From a virus, in the IMG/VR virus record IMGVR_UViG_3300025168_011682, positions 1 through 30,566 of that record: 30,566 nt of DNA. One strand, written 5' to 3'. Position numbers and translations under genes: made by a program. The notes below the pieces were generated by a model. It was not told the DNA's origin. It searched no databases and worked only from the letters and a program-made list of their open reading frames with translations. Position 1 is the stretch's first letter, and every line of letters begins with the position of its first letter. Shown piece after piece: positions 13,492-20,668 of the stretch.

Positions 13492-15504
13492 TTATGGACG
13501 CTTTGAACCCAACCCGACACTTGGTGCCTGAACGAAGGCGAACCCTGCACCAGTAACACCAGTGGACTCAGGACCAGTTCTTAGAAATACACCCTGACCA
13601 AAATCAAATTCTGCGTGTCTCGATCGCATCTGGAAGTTTTGACCAGTTGCATTCACTCCATCCTGACCGATATAAAATGCATTGAATCCCGGTATGGTGG
13701 GATGTTCACCATTGATGTATGCCTTTTGTTCGGCATACCCATTCAGAACAACAACATCTCCGACCTCTGCTGGGGTGTCGAACGTGTCGCCACCGCGATG
13801 TCCTTCACCTATTCCAAAGTATCCTGCATCGACGTTTAGATTTGTAATCGTGCATCCTGCATCAACATAAAGTTTATTGTTGAATCCACGAACACCAGTC
13901 CTTGTAGAAGGGGATCCCTCCGAGGTGATAACATCCCATCTCGGATTAAACTCTTCAAACTTAATGAGGTTAGCAGAAAATCTCTCATTCCCAGTACCCT
14001 TTATTCTAAAGGTGTCAAATCTACCACCGATAACCTCGTTGGTCTCGCCGGGAGAGTCACTTCCAGAGTCATCATTAAGGAAAGTAATATCGTTAGCATT
14101 TAGATTGTACTTTGAGATGAATTGTGGTCGTACTGATACAGTAGCGGGATTAGTAACTCTTGGAGAGAAGATACCGGTGACATAGTATGGACCAAATATA
14201 ATATTTGGACTGCCAATATTACTCTTAAAGTCTGTCTGGGAAGTGTACCAACATGGGTCGCAACGAAGTGTGTTTGAAACAGTTCCGTTCCATGAGAACA
14301 TGCGGGGAGAGGGTCCGTTTATTTTCTCTGGGGCACCGAAAAGAGCAACCTCTTTCTTCTCGTCATCGCTGGCATTTGGCATATACATGTCGGACATGTT
14401 GAGGTTAATCACATTACCACTGTCTAGGATGAAGGACCGAGTTCCTACGCTCATGTTGACAATACTATCTGCATGAGTTATTTTACATGTACTTCTTGGA
14501 CTTACATTATTCACTGCTTGATCGGCGGCGATCGTGATCGTTCTCCCACCATCATTTTCATCATTTACAATCGTATCCGGAAATAACCGATTACCACTGG
14601 GGTCTAGAGTTTCTGGTCTAGCAATGCGAGGTAGTCGATATGGACTATTTAATTCAACATCCAATGCCTTGAGGTTGATTCCGGTGAAACCAATTGACCA
14701 CGAGACGTTTCCGAATGACGCACCAGAGATAAGACTAGAGGACTGGGTACTGACGCGACCACCCCAAAATTTGTGCCCTTGTTCTCCCTTTCCCCAATCA
14801 GCGTTAGGGAGATTGTCAGCAAAACCAAAGAACTTACTCCTTGAATCCATAACGCCATAAGAATGATGGAAATAACTTGGTTTCACTTTAACAGATGACA
14901 GTGGACCTTGGCGATTTGCTGCCGAAGATCCCGTAGTATCGGCATTTACCCAGATACTGCCTTCACCAGATAGACCATCTGTTGGACGACTCTGACCACC
15001 AAAAAGACATGGTGAAAGAGGAGCGTTAAATGCTTTGGTTTCCATTTGCCCAAACGACGCCCCCACGGACGAAGTGGTTTCACCTACCTGATTTCGTAAC
15101 AGTCCGTTACCTGTCTGTCCTACAACATATTCAAAAACAACATGATCTGCACGGTGTGGAATTCGGTTTGCCCGAACGTAGTAATATTGTTGGGGATCCC
15201 AACCGTCACCACTACTGCCCAAGTCTCCACTGATTCCCTCTATACGTTCCGCCCAGTTATCTTTGTCGTTCCAGAAGACATCAAGTGCCTTCTTGGCATT
15301 TTCGCCCGTCACCGCAGCAATTGCCTCGCTACCTATTCCAACCCAGTTGTTCGCTTGTCCATTTCCACCTGCATATGCCCCGTTCCATGCTCCGATGCCT
15401 GTAGCACCAAACTGAGTTCCTCCTGATATACCTGCCACTATCTGACGATGCCTATGCGCCCGGTCATTACCTATCCATAAAAATGTTTTTCTTTCGACTG
15501 CCAT
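13492..15504 (-). CDS. Large beta-rich virion-type protein (fibre, baseplate or decoration)
   Basis: This 670-aa protein has its own late promoter (15597-15590), an AAAGGAG ribosome binding site and a strong terminator, so it should be highly expressed late as a single gene. It is rich in G, N, S, T and F with few lysines and short alternating strands, as in fibre or surface proteins. The N-terminus (MAVERKTFLWIGNDRAHRHR) may be an attachment segment. The C-terminal 150 residues have repeated GxG turns (DAGYFGIGEGHRGGD, EFDFGQGVF). No receptor-binding family is recognisable by eye. It is structural by context and composition. Confidence 0.75.
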   Translation of the reverse strand: MAVERKTFLWIGNDRAHRHRQIVAGISGGTQFGATGIGAWNGAYAGGNGQANNWVGIGSEAIAAVTGENAKKALDVFWNDKDNWAERIEGISGDLGSSGDGWDPQQYYYVRANRIPHRADHVVFEYVVGQTGNGLLRNQVGETTSSVGASFGQMETKAFNAPLSPCLFGGQSRPTDGLSGEGSIWVNADTTGSSAANRQGPLSSVKVKPSYFHHSYGVMDSRSKFFGFADNLPNADWGKGEQGHKFWGGRVSTQSSSLISGASFGNVSWSIGFTGINLKALDVELNSPYRLPRIARPETLDPSGNRLFPDTIVNDENDGGRTITIAADQAVNNVSPRSTCKITHADSIVNMSVGTRSFILDSGNVINLNMSDMYMPNASDDEKKEVALFGAPEKINGPSPRMFSWNGTVSNTLRCDPCWYTSQTDFKSNIGSPNIIFGPYYVTGIFSPRVTNPATVSVRPQFISKYNLNANDITFLNDDSGSDSPGETNEVIGGRFDTFRIKGTGNERFSANLIKFEEFNPRWDVITSEGSPSTRTGVRGFNNKLYVDAGCTITNLNVDAGYFGIGEGHRGGDTFDTPAEVGDVVVLNGYAEQKAYINGEHPTIPGFNAFYIGQDGVNATGQNFQMRSRHAEFDFGQGVFLRTGPESTGVTGAGFAFVQAPSVGLGSKRP

Positions 15505-15566
15505 GAGTAAAATCTCCTTTAAAAGATTAGTTGCAACATTATCTTCTTGGGATTTTCATACAATGT

Positions 15567-15590
15567 AAAAACCACTAGTTTCCCAGTGGT
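15567..15590 (-). terminator. Terminator after tRNA-Leu, overlapping a late promoter
   Basis: Minus-strand ACCACT / AGTGGT with an 8-base loop is followed by TTTT. It would stop transcripts coming through tRNA-Leu. RNA started at the adjacent late promoter begins within or after the 5' arm and should escape it. Confidence 0.7.
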
Positions 15591-15597
15591 ATTTATA
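15590..15597 (-). promoter_or_regulatory. T4-type late promoter for the 670-aa gene
   Basis: TATAAATA on the minus strand, followed by CCACT. The predicted start (about 15584) leaves a leader of about 80 bases before the gene's ATG at 15504. Confidence 0.85.
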
Positions 15598-15609
15598 AAA
15601 AAACTAAAG

Positions 15610-15695
15610 TAGCGATGGGGGGACTCGAACCCCCATGAGGTTTAACCCTCGACGGATTTTAAGTCCGTTGCGTCTGCCAATTCCGCCACATCGCC
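15610..15695 (-). tRNA. tRNA-Leu (anticodon UAA)
   Basis: This 86-base class II tRNA has acceptor GGCGATG/CATCGCT (first pair G-U), anticodon loop CTTAAAA, a long variable arm and T-loop TTCGAGT. CCA is not encoded. It reads UUA/UUG. The end of the upstream coding frame runs into it. Confidence 0.97.
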
Positions 15696-16148
15696 AAGAA
15701 GTCCATTAATATAAGTTTCCAAATTAACCGGTTGAACTTTTTTCCAGTTAAACTTTTCTTGCAAATTGCCAAATGGCAAAATGTCATAATAAATTACTTT
15801 TGCATCTGTCACGACTGCCATGAGGTGAATGCCAGAATTGTAATATCCAGTGCTTGTCCTCGGTTTGCTATTCTCTCCCGGTGAAACTGGTGCGGTGTTT
15901 GTGGTTCCGCGAGTGCTAAGATTTACATTTGTACTATTTCCATAGCAACTTTTAATTTGTATTTTCAACCAACGGTTCGGCGAAATCTCAATTGTGCAAT
16001 CGTGGATCGAATCTCGGTCTTGTGGTAGGTGTGGATCGTAACCATGAGCGATTAGATCTTGAACGACAGTCGCCTCAGACAACGCCTTGCTTTGTGCAGA
16101 CTTTGCCCGTGAAAAATTACTATGCCATTCTGATGCAAATTCGTTCAT
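15642..16148 (-). CDS. PD-(D/E)XK-like endonuclease candidate running into tRNA-Leu
   Basis: This 168-aa frame has a helical start, then D50 (HDCTIEIS) and a strand with Q64-I-K66 (WLKIQIKSCYG). That D...QxK core is a known variant of PD-(D/E)XK nucleases, including restriction-like enzymes. T4-type phages often carry such proteins as free-standing or homing enzymes. The last 17 residues (starting GDVAELADATDLKSV) are encoded by the tRNA-Leu gene, so the natural C-terminus was probably lost when the two became joined. The preceding ETYINGLL may be the original end. No strong ribosome binding site is seen. Confidence 0.65.
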   Translation of the reverse strand: MNEFASEWHSNFSRAKSAQSKALSEATVVQDLIAHGYDPHLPQDRDSIHDCTIEISPNRWLKIQIKSCYGNSTNVNLSTRGTTNTAPVSPGENSKPRTSTGYYNSGIHLMAVVTDAKVIYYDILPFGNLQEKFNWKKVQPVNLETYINGLLGDVAELADATDLKSVEG

Positions 16149-16177
16149 GATAAAAAAACCGTAGCCGAAATGGATAA

Positions 16178-16250
16178 TGAGACAGGGGAGACTCGAACTC
16201 CCGAAAATATCGTTATAAGCGATACTGCTGATGCCATCCGCTTCTGTCCC
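16178..16250 (-). tRNA. tRNA-Ile (anticodon UAU)
   Basis: This 73-base gene has acceptor GGGACAG/CTGTCTC (one G-U), anticodon stem TATCG/CGATA with loop CTTATAA, a 5-base variable loop and T-arm GGGAG/CTCCC with loop TTCGAGT. The D-arm is imperfect (GCGG with CAGC, one mismatch). UAU is rare in bacteria, which usually read AUA with a lysidine-modified CAU tRNA; this one needs no such enzyme. Confidence 0.82.
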
Positions 16251-16258
16251 TGAATAGG

Positions 16259-16513
16259 TCAGATGCGTATGCGTATCTTCTTATTGGTGGTGTGACCGTT
16301 CTCGTTTACGTCGAGGTAGTTTGACTTCTGTCGATCTTCGTCGTTGCCGAGTCGGCAATTGATTTCTTGAATATCAAACTTGTCAAGTGCAAGACGTTGG
16401 ATACGTTCCTGAGCGTCCACATCACGGAAGACCCACTGTATGACCTGCTCAGCAACCTGCTTGGCAGTATCTTCGTCGTGTCCGAGTGGAATGTCAACAT
16501 GCAATCTATACAT
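16259..16513 (-). CDS. Small conserved phage protein
   Basis: I start this 84-aa protein at the ATG at 16513 (MYRLHVDIPLGHDEDTAKQV), which almost touches the GroES stop, rather than at a TTG two codons earlier. A strand, then a long helix (DTAKQVAEQVIQWVFRDVDA), then charged sequence ending KKIRIRI suggests a small alpha/beta fold. No family named. It lies between GroES and tRNA-Ile. Confidence 0.75.
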   Translation of the reverse strand: MYRLHVDIPLGHDEDTAKQVAEQVIQWVFRDVDAQERIQRLALDKFDIQEINCRLGNDEDRQKSNYLDVNENGHTTNKKIRIRI

Positions 16514-16515
16514 TA

Positions 16516-16800
16516 TCAAAGAACTCCATAGATGGCATCATGCATTACAAGATAAATGCCTTCACTAATTTCTACCGATGGTGCTTCATCACGAATGTAT
16601 ACTGTACATCCTTCGGTAATGTGATCTGAAATGTTTTCACCATCACCAAGTGCAATAACAGTTGCGAGATTTTCAAACATCTTTCTCTTGTGGTTTGCAG
16701 GAAGAATAATTCCTGATTCGGTCTTTTCGTCAATCTTCTGTCGGGTGATGAGGAGTCGATCACCTACGGGTTGAAACCCTTTATCATTTTTATTTGTCAT
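16516..16800 (-). CDS. GroES-like co-chaperonin (T4 gp31 analogue)
   Basis: This 94-aa protein follows the Cpn10 pattern: GFQPVGDRLLI at the start, then the mobile-loop region with ESGIILP (the GroEL contact), ATVIALGDG, GCTVYIRDEA and VEISEGIYLVMHDAIYGVL at the end. Phage co-chaperonins such as T4 gp31 replace host GroES so that the large capsid protein can fold in GroEL. No GroEL is seen in the window, so it would use the host's. The mobile loop is of ordinary length. It lies 2 bases after the upstream gene. Confidence 0.92.
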   Translation of the reverse strand: MTNKNDKGFQPVGDRLLITRQKIDEKTESGIILPANHKRKMFENLATVIALGDGENISDHITEGCTVYIRDEAPSVEISEGIYLVMHDAIYGVL

Positions 16801-16802
16801 TA

Positions 16803-17039
16803 TTAAATAGTCCTGTTTCTTTGTTCAAAAAGCATTTCAGTGCTTTCGTTTTGGTTCATTTCATTTACCTTTGCCGATGCAATTTGTAGTGCGGAGGCAA
16901 GACGCATACACTCATCGGAAGAAAGACCGTCACATTTTTCATTCAGTTGCAGCATCGGAAATGCTGACCACTGACCACGGTGGTTTTTTTCAAATCGGAT
17001 ACCACATCCGTTCACGCCTGTATCTTGCATAAAATTCAT
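16803..17039 (-). CDS. Small hypothetical protein
   Basis: This 78-aa protein starts MNFMQDTGVNGCGIRFEKNH and contains a helix (SSDECMRLASALQIASAKVNE) followed by a polar tail. The ribosome binding site is weak. Together with the genes on either side it forms a minus-strand block around GroES. No family recognised. Confidence 0.7.
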   Translation of the reverse strand: MNFMQDTGVNGCGIRFEKNHRGQWSAFPMLQLNEKCDGLSSDECMRLASALQIASAKVNEMNQNESTEMLFEQRNRTI

Positions 17040-17049
17040 ACTATTTCTT

Positions 17050-17340
17050 TCATTGGTTATAGTTGCGATTTTCGTTTACTTCGATAATCGCCAATTGGTT
17101 CACACGCTTCATTGCCGTAAGAAGAGAGTACATCTCCTCAAGAGTACAATTTGACTGAAGAATATCCATATAATCAGAGATCGCCTTGATACACTCAGAG
17201 ATCTCTACCATAACAACGGCAAAGTCTTCATCAGTCATAGCACCGAATGGGTTTTCATCTTCAGAACACCCGATGATAAAATTACAAGAGTCGGAGAGAA
17301 TACATCCGGATGGTTGGTTCTTTTCGTACAATTCAGACAT
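17050..17340 (-). CDS. Small acidic hypothetical protein
   Basis: I start this 96-aa protein at the second ATG (17340, MSELYEKNQPSG), because AAAGGAC lies 9 bases ahead; the ATG at 17358 lies at the end of the late promoter. It has five cysteines and two acidic helices (TDEDFAVVMVEISECIKAIS and TLEEMYSLLTAMKRVNQLAI). It is the first gene after the late promoter at 17366-17359. No family recognised. Confidence 0.72.
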   Translation of the reverse strand: MSELYEKNQPSGCILSDSCNFIIGCSEDENPFGAMTDEDFAVVMVEISECIKAISDYMDILQSNCTLEEMYSLLTAMKRVNQLAIIEVNENRNYNQ

Positions 17341-17358
17341 TGTGTGAGTCCTTTTCAT

Positions 17359-17366
17359 TATTTATA
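17359..17366 (-). promoter_or_regulatory. T4-type late promoter
   Basis: TATAAATA on the minus strand, overlapping the stop codon of the 64-aa gene and lying 19 bases before the ATG at 17340. It would give a late transcript through GroES to tRNA-Ile. Confidence 0.7.
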
Positions 17367-17556
17367 CAACAGTGAAATACTGCATGACGGTCCTAAGTAG
17401 ATGATTATAGTCGCCATCAGTCGCTTCGTCAAGGAATTCTTCAAGATATCTTTCATCCCATGCTGCTCGCTTCGCGGCATGTTGACACCTTGCAAGAATA
17501 CCAAATGCATTGCCCTCACGATCAGAAATTTCAACTTCGGGTTTGAGATCATTCAT
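17362..17556 (-). CDS. Conserved small phage protein
   Basis: This 64-aa protein is started at the ATG at 17556, which overlaps the stop of the 31-aa gene in an 8-base ATGAATGA. Its sequence NDLKPEVEISDREGNAFGIL with RYLEEFLDEATDGDYNHLLR resembles a small family I recall in marine and freshwater phages, function unknown. Its TAA is the first part of the late promoter. Confidence 0.8.
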   Translation of the reverse strand: MNDLKPEVEISDREGNAFGILARCQHAAKRAAWDERYLEEFLDEATDGDYNHLLRTVMQYFTVV

Positions 17557-17644
17557 TGTCGTGTTCCGTTCCAATCTTCAAAAAACCAAGGATAATAAAA
17601 AGTATAAAGCAATACAGAGAAAGATACAAAAAGAATTCAGACAT
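17549..17644 (-). CDS. 31-aa membrane microprotein
   Basis: Starting in an 8-base ATGTCTGA overlap with the previous frame, the 31 codons give a single span (EFFLYLSLYCFILFIILGFL) and a short polar tail. It ends in an 8-base overlap with the next gene. The precise overlaps on both sides argue for a real gene. Function unknown. Confidence 0.62.
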   Translation of the reverse strand: MSEFFLYLSLYCFILFIILGFLKIGTEHDNE

Positions 17645-17735
17645 GTTCATTCCAATCAACACATTTCATACAGAGTAACCACCAAAAAGACAAAAGTTGA
17701 AACGTCATCATCCAGACTTCGGTCACATCACCCAT
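17637..17735 (-). CDS. 32-aa membrane microprotein
   Basis: Starts in an 8-base ATGGGTGA overlap and reads MGDVTEVWMMTFQLLSFWWL to a short tail ending in CVDWNEHV. The tryptophan-rich hydrophobic core should enter the membrane. It is the first of two tandem membrane microproteins that could act as a pair. Function unknown. Confidence 0.6.
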   Translation of the reverse strand: MGDVTEVWMMTFQLLSFWWLLCMKCVDWNEHV

Positions 17736-17859
17736 TGTGTGTGTTTCTTTCGTCTGAGAGACCGAGGATCTCCAAGCATTCCTCTTCGGTTAGTTCTTCC
17801 CAATTCTTGGGAGTAGGTTCCCAGCGGTATCCGGGATAGAAGATGATTGTATCAGACAT
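17728..17859 (-). CDS. 43-aa acidic microprotein
   Basis: Started at the ATG at 17859 in an 8-base overlap (ATGTCTGA) with the metalloprotease stop. It reads MSDTIIFYPGYRWEPTPKNW followed by an acidic helix (EELTEEECLEILGLSDE). The longer frame upstream only shadows the protease gene. No family recognised. Confidence 0.65.
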   Translation of the reverse strand: MSDTIIFYPGYRWEPTPKNWEELTEEECLEILGLSDERNTHNG

Positions 17860-18238
17860 TGCCACATCTCCAAAAGTCGTCTGCGAGTTCGTACTGGAGT
17901 TCGGTTGCCTCACGCTCACCTTCTCCCTTCCATGATCCACGCTCCCACTGGAGAACGTGTACCATCTCATGCATGAGCGTAGCGATGAAGTCACGGAGCG
18001 ACTGGTCGGTGGCAATGTCGATATTGTAATCAATGCCATTTTCACCTTCGGAGCATTCACCCCAACACTTCATCGTCTTATATGTCTTGAGATTAACATG
18101 AACAATACGACACTCTTGTGACTTCCTGTTCATGGCATATCGACCAAGGAACCAGTGAACGACAGAAGATACAATTTCTCTATCAATTTTCTTATTTCCT
18201 TGATGGAGAGTTCCGTGTGAAATATCCCAATTTGCCAT
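17852..18238 (-). CDS. SprT-like zinc metallopeptidase candidate
   Basis: I start this 128-aa protein at the ATG at 18238 (MANWDISHGTLHQ), which overlaps the upstream stop (TAATG). The motif HEMVHVLQW gives an HExxH zinc site in a helix, with a glutamate-rich second helix (GEREATELQYELAD) that may supply the third ligand. The size and an N-terminal helical part fit SprT-like proteases. It is one of three HExxH proteins in the window, with those at 22488 and 24740. Target unknown. Confidence 0.75.
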   Translation of the reverse strand: MANWDISHGTLHQGNKKIDREIVSSVVHWFLGRYAMNRKSQECRIVHVNLKTYKTMKCWGECSEGENGIDYNIDIATDQSLRDFIATLMHEMVHVLQWERGSWKGEGEREATELQYELADDFWRCGNV

Positions 18239-18411
18239 TATACAGTTTCCTTTGCTGCCGATGCGGCGAGAACGAGTCCAAGATTTGCCAGTGCGTATGA
18301 GATCCATACCAGTGACCATGCGTAGTCCTTCTTGATGAAGTATCCGATGCCAACAATAGCATATAGAATACCTGCAATCAACGGACAGAATTTTACAAGT
18401 AGATCAATCAC
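18238..18411 (-). CDS. 57-aa two-span membrane protein
   Basis: A GTG start at 18411 overlaps the preceding stop (GTGA), and the stop overlaps the next start (TAATG). The 57 residues form two hydrophobic segments (about 2-25 and 31-50) split by a short KKDY turn. Such hairpins occur among holins and antiholins, but nothing here proves that role. No ATG is available in this frame before residue 1. Confidence 0.68.
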   Translation of the reverse strand: MIDLLVKFCPLIAGILYAIVGIGYFIKKDYAWSLVWISYALANLGLVLAASAAKETV

Positions 18412-18743
18412 AGTTCGTCCTCAGTGTTTTCAGCGTTTTTTTCGCCGCGATTTTTTTGAGCAACATTTGCAAGATTTTCGTGATCCTTCTTCGTCCACTT
18501 TGCAGGGTAGTCCACGGCAAGATCCTCGGGATCCCACGAACCATGCTCATTGGATGCGAATGCCATAGTTTCATTTACCATCTCATCCGGAACACCCAGT
18601 GACCGAGTGACATCCGAACTAACCACGGAAGATGAAACAACGACATACTCGTCAGTCGGAACGTGCTGCCAGAGAGTCTGCCAGATCCGGGTGTTCGCAG
18701 TGATTTCCTGCTTCAAAGTTTTAACAAATTTAACATCAGACAT
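18408..18743 (-). CDS. Hypothetical protein, charged C-terminus
   Basis: I start this 111-aa protein at 18743 in an 8-base overlap (ATGTCTGA) with the upstream gene. It has a helical N-terminal half (SDVKFVKTLKQEITANTRIW) and a strand region (DEYVVVSSSVVSS). The last 30 residues are very charged (KKDHENLANVAQKNRGEKNA). No family recognised. Confidence 0.72.
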   Translation of the reverse strand: MSDVKFVKTLKQEITANTRIWQTLWQHVPTDEYVVVSSSVVSSDVTRSLGVPDEMVNETMAFASNEHGSWDPEDLAVDYPAKWTKKDHENLANVAQKNRGEKNAENTEDEL

Positions 18744-19224
18744 TCTTAATACACTCCCAGATCGCGTCTTCAATAGCAAGTTCCTTGTAGGACTTGGGAT
18801 CCTCATCGTACTTGTAATAACTTGAAGAACTTTTCCATTGCTCAAAACCCCCGGTCATCCCATACTTGCTGGACTTGCTTGCGTTCGCTCTCTTGTACAC
18901 ACGGGTTGCCCCGTTGTCCACTGAGTGATTCCAGCAGCGTCTTGCCTCGGATTCGGTGAAAGTAGTGTACTCATCGCTCCCACCACTAACAATCCAACCA
19001 ACACCCTGATTCGTCAGGATCATAACCTTACACTCGTCGGGACTCTTCCACACTTGGTGACAGATGATCTCGTTTCGATGTGCGTCCAAGTAATACTCAC
19101 ATGCCAGTACCATGACTACACCCTTGCTATCGCTCGGAGCATTACGCGGTGGACGTTGAATGTCGTTCGGTAGAAACGGTGCAGTTTCACTTTGATACCA
19201 ATTGTTAATAGAATCCTCGTTCAT
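18736..19224 (-). CDS. Hypothetical phage protein
   Basis: This 162-aa protein overlaps the lysozyme stop by ATGA. A polar start is followed by strands (KGVVMVLACEYYLDA, EIICHQVW, CKVMILTNQGVGWIVSG) and a serine- and tyrosine-rich region. The middle looks like a small beta-sheet domain. No motif allows a function call. Co-transcribed with the endolysin candidate. Confidence 0.72.
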   Translation of the reverse strand: MNEDSINNWYQSETAPFLPNDIQRPPRNAPSDSKGVVMVLACEYYLDAHRNEIICHQVWKSPDECKVMILTNQGVGWIVSGGSDEYTTFTESEARRCWNHSVDNGATRVYKRANASKSSKYGMTGGFEQWKSSSSYYKYDEDPKSYKELAIEDAIWECIKNV

Positions 19225-19664
19225 TTGCTAAGTTCCTTCTGAACCTTTGCCCAATACTTGTCAACATTCTGCTTCTTCTTGCCCTTCGCCCATACTGCAC
19301 GAGGACCACCATTGTGCATCACTGCAATATCGCGTTGAGTTACCGGTCTTCCCAGTCGCTTCTCAGTGGCATAACGTCCCATGTATGCTCGAACGATTTT
19401 ATCTGCGTAAACAGGATCAAGGCAATCACGATACTTGCCACCAATACCGCTATACTGAATAGCATCTTGATGATAAACTTTCCAAATTTGATAAACACCA
19501 ATAGCATTACCAGAATCACCGATAGCACTAGGATTATTGCTAGACTCAACAGTACGAATTGCAGTAAGGACATCAGTGAGTTCTTTCTCGGTTATAGCAT
19601 GTGCAGAAGTTGTAATACTTGCAGCACCGAAAAGATAAATTGCCATTGCAGTTTTAAAAGTCAT
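19221..19664 (-). CDS. Secreted lysozyme-like endolysin
   Basis: This 147-aa protein has a Sec signal peptide (about 1-23, ending SAHA) and a lysozyme/transglycosylase-like domain with E40 as the likely catalytic acid (RTVESSNNPSAIGDSG). That is followed by NAIGVYQIWKVYHQDAI and the later VMHNGGPRAVW. This pattern is seen in phage endolysins of the lysozyme-like fold. A signal peptide lets it reach the periplasm without the holin, as in signal-endolysins. It lies 17 kb from the holin/spanin genes. A virion-associated or secreted hydrolase is the alternative. The ribosome binding site is AAAGGA. Confidence 0.82.
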   Translation of the reverse strand: MTFKTAMAIYLFGAASITTSAHAITEKELTDVLTAIRTVESSNNPSAIGDSGNAIGVYQIWKVYHQDAIQYSGIGGKYRDCLDPVYADKIVRAYMGRYATEKRLGRPVTQRDIAVMHNGGPRAVWAKGKKKQNVDKYWAKVQKELSK

Positions 19665-19682
19665 GTGTGGTCAATCCTTTGA

Positions 19683-20063
19683 TCAGCGTTGGACGAATTT
19701 GATGACGTTTTCGGCAACGCCTTCGGAGGTGAGAAAGGTCACTGCGTTATCGAGGTGACGACCATTGAGGTTACGCGGGGGATCCTTCGCATCTTCCAGA
19801 ATGATGTTGTGAATGTCGGATGGAGCAGAGTTCTTGTCGAGTCTCCCATCGGACATCCAGTCGATCCAGTACGCGGGAGAGTTGCGGTTCGCCACTTGAC
19901 CGAGATCCTTGCGATATCGCTTGATATCTCGCTGCATCTCGCGGAAGCAGTAGAGCAGGGATCGCCAGACCCACGATTGTTGGGTGGTGGGTCGATCGGC
20001 ATCCCGAACCTTATCACAGAGGTAATCGGAGGTGAGTACGTTGGTGGTTGCTGTATCAGTCAT
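19683..20063 (-). CDS. Hypothetical protein, probably from a leaderless transcript
   Basis: This 126-aa protein starts MTDTATTNVLTSDYLCDKVR. It has a tryptophan-rich middle (SWVWRSLLYCFREMQRDIKR) and a basic helix, and ends in VIKFVQR. No Shine-Dalgarno is possible, since the -10 box ends only 6 bases before the ATG. No family recognised. It may be the first gene of the unit that includes the endolysin, 18 bases downstream. Confidence 0.75.
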   Translation of the reverse strand: MTDTATTNVLTSDYLCDKVRDADRPTTQQSWVWRSLLYCFREMQRDIKRYRKDLGQVANRNSPAYWIDWMSDGRLDKNSAPSDIHNIILEDAKDPPRNLNGRHLDNAVTFLTSEGVAENVIKFVQR

Positions 20064-20069
20064 GCGTCT

Positions 20070-20098
20070 ATTGTACCTTAGAATTGGGGGGTTGTCAA
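20070..20098 (-). promoter_or_regulatory. Sigma70-like promoter with start at the ATG
   Basis: Minus-strand TTGACA (20098-20093), 17-base spacer, TACAAT (20075-20070), then six bases and ATG at 20063. The predicted RNA start falls on the start codon. Confidence 0.82.
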
Positions 20099-20351
20099 CG
20101 GGAAGGGTCGGAAATGAGTAAAATAGAAAAAGGTATTTGGGGGAAAAATAGTTTTAAAAAAAATTGGAATCGAGGTTTTTGAAAAAGTTTTACCTATTTT
20201 GTAAAAAACCCTTTTCGTGAAAAACTATATGCACCGCTAAACCTCATATGGAACCTTACCTTTTAATTGCCAAAATACTGTTAAAAGGCGTTTTGCAAAA
20301 ACCGGTTTACCCCGATGACGTTTTTACACGCCACCGGGATTCCGGAGTGAC
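20099..20351. other. AT-rich intergenic stretch, no gene
   Basis: About 250 bases without a credible gene. The half next to the promoter is rich in A- and T-tracts (TTTTGAAAAAGTTTT and similar). It contains GAGTAAAATAGAAAA, also found beside the terminator at 13417-13431. The half next to the HTH gene has short GC patches (ACCGGTT, CCACCGGG) but no clean terminator. It may serve regulation. Confidence 0.5.
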
Positions 20352-20615
20352 TCACGCTGTTGCCATCTCAGTGGTCGCGGTCTCCGTACCGGTGGGTTCC
20401 GGAGTAGTCGCGTCCGCCTTGATGGCGATTCCGCCCGTGCGTCCACGGGTAAACATCACACGATTCGTGTAATGTTCGTTGAGGGCACGTCTCACGATCT
20501 GCGGAGAAACGCTAAGTTCCTCAGCAATGTGGCGGACAGTGACACGTTCGCCATTGGCGATACGTCCCTCAATGGAGGCGAAGTCGAGAGTTACGTTAAT
20601 CATTGGTCGAGGCAT
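20352..20615 (-). CDS. Small helix-turn-helix protein
   Basis: I start this 87-aa protein at the ATG at 20615 (MPRPMINVTLDFASIEG), which has AAGGAAA ahead. The HTH is clear: VTVRHIAEELSVSPQIVRRA, then a basic loop (RVMFTRGRTG). The end is a T/A/E-rich tail. It probably regulates nearby phage promoters. It follows the AAA+ and acidic-protein genes in the same direction. Confidence 0.8.
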   Translation of the reverse strand: MPRPMINVTLDFASIEGRIANGERVTVRHIAEELSVSPQIVRRALNEHYTNRVMFTRGRTGGIAIKADATTPEPTGTETATTEMATA

Positions 20616-20668
20616 TATTGTTTCCTTATGTAATGCGTCTGTAAAAAAAGTGATGAAAAGTTTGTTGT

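Noticed and set aside
15642-15695. GDVAELADATDLKSV tail as a real protein domain
   Set aside because: This peptide is simply the translation of tRNA-Leu; only the upstream part of the frame looks like protein.
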